From Flavobacteriaceae bacterium (lineage in GTDB: Bacteria > Bacteroidota > Bacteroidia > Flavobacteriales > Flavobacteriaceae), in assembly GCA_028284745.1 (NCBI GenBank), contig JANQRC010000048.1, positions 62,001 through 126,000 on the forward strand: 64,000 bases of DNA, written 5' to 3'. The notes beneath the pieces are model-generated. The model searched no databases. It had not been told where the DNA came from and saw only the letters and a list, made by a program, of their open reading frames with translations. Of this stretch, positions 62,156 to 64,000 are shown piece by piece (positions within the stretch are counted from its first letter, which is position 1; every line of letters begins with the position of its first letter). The translations under genes and the position numbers were made by a program.

Positions 62156-62163
62156 TATATTTG
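62156..62163 (+). promoter_or_regulatory. -7 box before the Nif3-like gene
   Basis: TATATTTG matches TAnnTTTG and lies 23 bases before the ATG at 62187. No convincing -33 TTG was found. Confidence 0.5.
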
Positions 62164-62186
62164 AAGTGAATTTATCCGATTAGATC

Positions 62187-63281
62187 ATGACCGTACATGA
62201 GATCACCGCACAATTAGAAAAAATAGCACCCTTGCCGTATGCCGAAGATTTCGATAACGTAGGACTTCTGGTCGGCAATCCAAAAATGGCTGTCTCTAAA
62301 GCACTCATCGCTTTAGATACCTTGGAAACCGTTGTAGACGAAGCCATTGAAAAGGGCTGCAGCCTGATCATCAGCTTCCATCCCATCATCTTCAGCGGGC
62401 TAAAAAAGCTAAATGGCAAGAACTATGTAGAAAGAGCCGTGATCAAGGCCATTAAAAACGACATAGCCATCTATGCCATACATACAGCATTAGACAATTC
62501 AATATTTGGAGTGAATGACCGCATTTGCGAACAGCTGAAACTCGTAGATCGAAACATCCTGATACCCAAAACAGGTGTCATTAAAAAGCTCGCCACCTAT
62601 GTACCCAAAGACCAAGCCAAAAAAGTAAGGAACGCACTCTTTGAAGCCGGAGCCGGAAACATTGGCAATTATGACCATTGCAGTTTCAATTCAGAAGGTG
62701 TCGGCAGCTACCGCGGCAATGAGGAAAGCAACCCAACCATTGGCGAAAAGGGAAAGCTACATCTTGAAGCCGAGACACAGATCAGCGTCACCTATCAACA
62801 GCGCCTTGAGGGCAATATCCTAAAAGCCCTGTTCAAATCCCATCCCTATGAAGAAGTTGCCTACGAGGTCTACTCATTAGACAATGAACATCAAAAAATT
62901 GGCATGGGCATGATCGGGGAATTAACCTCTCCCATGACCGAGCTAGAATTCTTGCATCATGTAAAAAAGAGCATGAGCACCAAGTTGGTCAGACACACAC
63001 CCTGGATTGGGAAGAACATCAAAAAAGTGGCTGTGTTAGGCGGGTCAGGAAGTTTTGCCATCGGCCAGGCAATAGCTGCTGGAGCAGACGCATTTGTAAC
63101 GGCAGACATGAAATACCATGACTTTTACAAGGCAGAAGGAAAATTACTCATCGCTGATATCGGCCATTATGAAAGCGAGCAGTTCACAAAAAATCTGCTG
63201 GTTGAGTATCTTACCGAAAAAATTCCTAGTTTTGCATTTCTTTTATCAGAAGTAAATACCAATCCGGTTAAGTATCTATAA
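62187..63281 (+). CDS. Nif3-like dinuclear metal-center hexameric protein
   Basis: 364 residues. Family hallmarks: PLPYAEDFDNVGLLVGNP, LIISFHPIIFSGLKKL, YAIHTALDN, an inserted CutA-like PII domain with SHPYEEVAYEVY, then VAVLGGSGSF, DAFVTADMKYHDF and DIGHYESEQF. The His and Asp residues bind two metals. Role uncertain, often called GTP cyclohydrolase I type 2. It is followed two bases later by the zinc-ribbon gene, a conserved pair. Confidence 0.94.
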   Translation: MTVHEITAQLEKIAPLPYAEDFDNVGLLVGNPKMAVSKALIALDTLETVVDEAIEKGCSLIISFHPIIFSGLKKLNGKNYVERAVIKAIKNDIAIYAIHTALDNSIFGVNDRICEQLKLVDRNILIPKTGVIKKLATYVPKDQAKKVRNALFEAGAGNIGNYDHCSFNSEGVGSYRGNEESNPTIGEKGKLHLEAETQISVTYQQRLEGNILKALFKSHPYEEVAYEVYSLDNEHQKIGMGMIGELTSPMTELEFLHHVKKSMSTKLVRHTPWIGKNIKKVAVLGGSGSFAIGQAIAAGADAFVTADMKYHDFYKAEGKLLIADIGHYESEQFTKNLLVEYLTEKIPSFAFLLSEVNTNPVKYL

Positions 63282-63283
63282 AC

Positions 63284-64000
63284 ATGGCAAAAAAGACTGA
63301 AGTTAGTGTTGAGGAGCGTCTACGCGCATTATTCGACCTTCAACTGATCGATTCAAGAATTGATGACATCAAAAGTGTTAGAGGTGAATTACCGCTAGAA
63401 GTTGAGGATCTTGAAGACGAGGTGGCGGGATTACAAACACGCGTAGATAACTTAAATGGAGAGCTACAAGAGCTAGACCAAGGCATTAAAGACAAAAAGA
63501 ATTCGATCGAAGAGTCGAAAGCGCTCATCAAAAAATATAACGACCAGCAGAAGAATGTACGCAACAATCGTGAGTACAACTCCATCTCTAAGGAAATCGA
63601 ATTTCAGGAGTTAGAAATTCAACTCGCTGAGAAGCACATAAAAGAATTCAAGGCCCAGATAGAGCAAAAGAAAGAGGTGATCAAACAATCCAAGGAAACG
63701 CTGGGCGAGCGAGAAGAGCACCTAAAGCACAAGAAGAATGAGCTAGACTCTATCTTGGCAGAGACCGAAAAAGAAGAAGCTACGTTGATCGAAAAGTCAA
63801 AAGAATTCGAGAAGAAGATCGAAGAGCGTTTGGTGAATGCTTACAAACGAATTCGCGGCAGTGTTAAAAATGGCTTGGCCGTTGTCCCTGTTGAACGCGG
63901 CGCTTCTGGTGGTTCCTTCTTCACCATACCTCCACAAGTACAGATGGAAATTGCTGCCCGTAAGCGCATCATGACCGACGAGCACAGCGGCAGGATCTTG
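63284..64000 (+). CDS. zinc ribbon/coiled-coil protein (truncated by window end)
   Basis: The frame stays open to the last base, 239 residues visible, starting MAKKTEVSVEERLRALFDLQ. A long antiparallel coiled coil (about 20-190) carries NVRNNREYNSISKEIEFQE, a conserved turn of the family usually named C4-type zinc ribbon domain protein, related to CT398-like proteins. The C-terminal zinc ribbon is expected outside the window. A typical neighbour of the Nif3-like gene. Role unknown. Confidence 0.9.
   Translation, partial: MAKKTEVSVEERLRALFDLQLIDSRIDDIKSVRGELPLEVEDLEDEVAGLQTRVDNLNGELQELDQGIKDKKNSIEESKALIKKYNDQQKNVRNNREYNSISKEIEFQELEIQLAEKHIKEFKAQIEQKKEVIKQSKETLGEREEHLKHKKNELDSILAETEKEEATLIEKSKEFEKKIEERLVNAYKRIRGSVKNGLAVVPVERGASGGSFFTIPPQVQMEIAARKRIMTDEHSGRIL

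Overview
The window is a chromosomal stretch from a member of the Bacteroidota, most likely a Flavobacteriaceae. Four things point there. Promoters carry the TAnnTTTG -7 box. Shine-Dalgarno sequences are almost absent, with one conspicuous exception at rpsU. Many gene families are typical of the phylum (DUF2851, DUF5777, DUF1573, spondin/LTD lipoprotein, LUD next to ftsH-cdsA). Gene order such as xerC-hpf-tRNAs and rsfS-ftsH-LUD-cdsA-psd is also characteristic. No phage, IS transposase, rRNA or CRISPR array was seen; almost all of it is housekeeping DNA.

Layout: 1-784 holds tRNA-Gly, tRNA-Tyr and tRNA-Thr with repeat-rich spacers. 785-4679 (minus) has hpf, xerC, rpsU, an acyl-CoA dehydrogenase with a duplicated 3' end and an HhH protein. 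4693-10649 (minus) has an amino acid:cation symporter, a K+ channel, PspC, DUF2851, rhodanese and two thioredoxin-fold proteins. 10771-12435 is a MarR-oxidoreductase-YceI operon with palindromic operators. 12455-19474 is a complete trpEGDCFBA operon headed by a promoter, a leader peptide with three tandem Trp codons and an attenuator. 19505-25717 mixes an M20 peptidase, a UDG-like glycosylase carrying a repeat insertion, bTHX, yaaA, rluD, a PASTA protein and ddl. coaD is followed by an AT-rich two-gene cassette (26193-27627) of unknown function, then a SulP transporter, M14 peptidase, Nudix and pyrE.

32902-38549 carries birA, rsfS, ftsH, LUD, cdsA, psd and an acyl-CoA-binding protein. 38633-44298 has a large LTD/spondin lipoprotein, a membrane-bound LytTR regulator and an OB/YceI/DUF5777 operon. 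44512-51481 has valS, DUF1573, an aspartyl protease-PDZ protein, an aminotransferase and murB. 51540-53580 pairs a fasciclin protein with an ECF sigma factor and its RskA-type anti-sigma factor. 53649-64000 has a small Cys-rich membrane protein, GT2, a second sigma factor, an atypical Nramp-like transporter, lipA, gap, a hybrid histidine kinase, lpxK, a Nif3-like gene and a truncated zinc-ribbon gene.

The best leads are regulatory or repeat-derived: the trp attenuator, the lone strong Shine-Dalgarno at rpsU, a dispersed palindrome inserted in frame in a glycosylase gene, partial tandem duplications at trpD and the acyl-CoA dehydrogenase, a shared T/G-rich tract before three terminators, and the AT-rich protease-like/lipoprotein cassette. 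No wholly new multi-gene system stands out with confidence.
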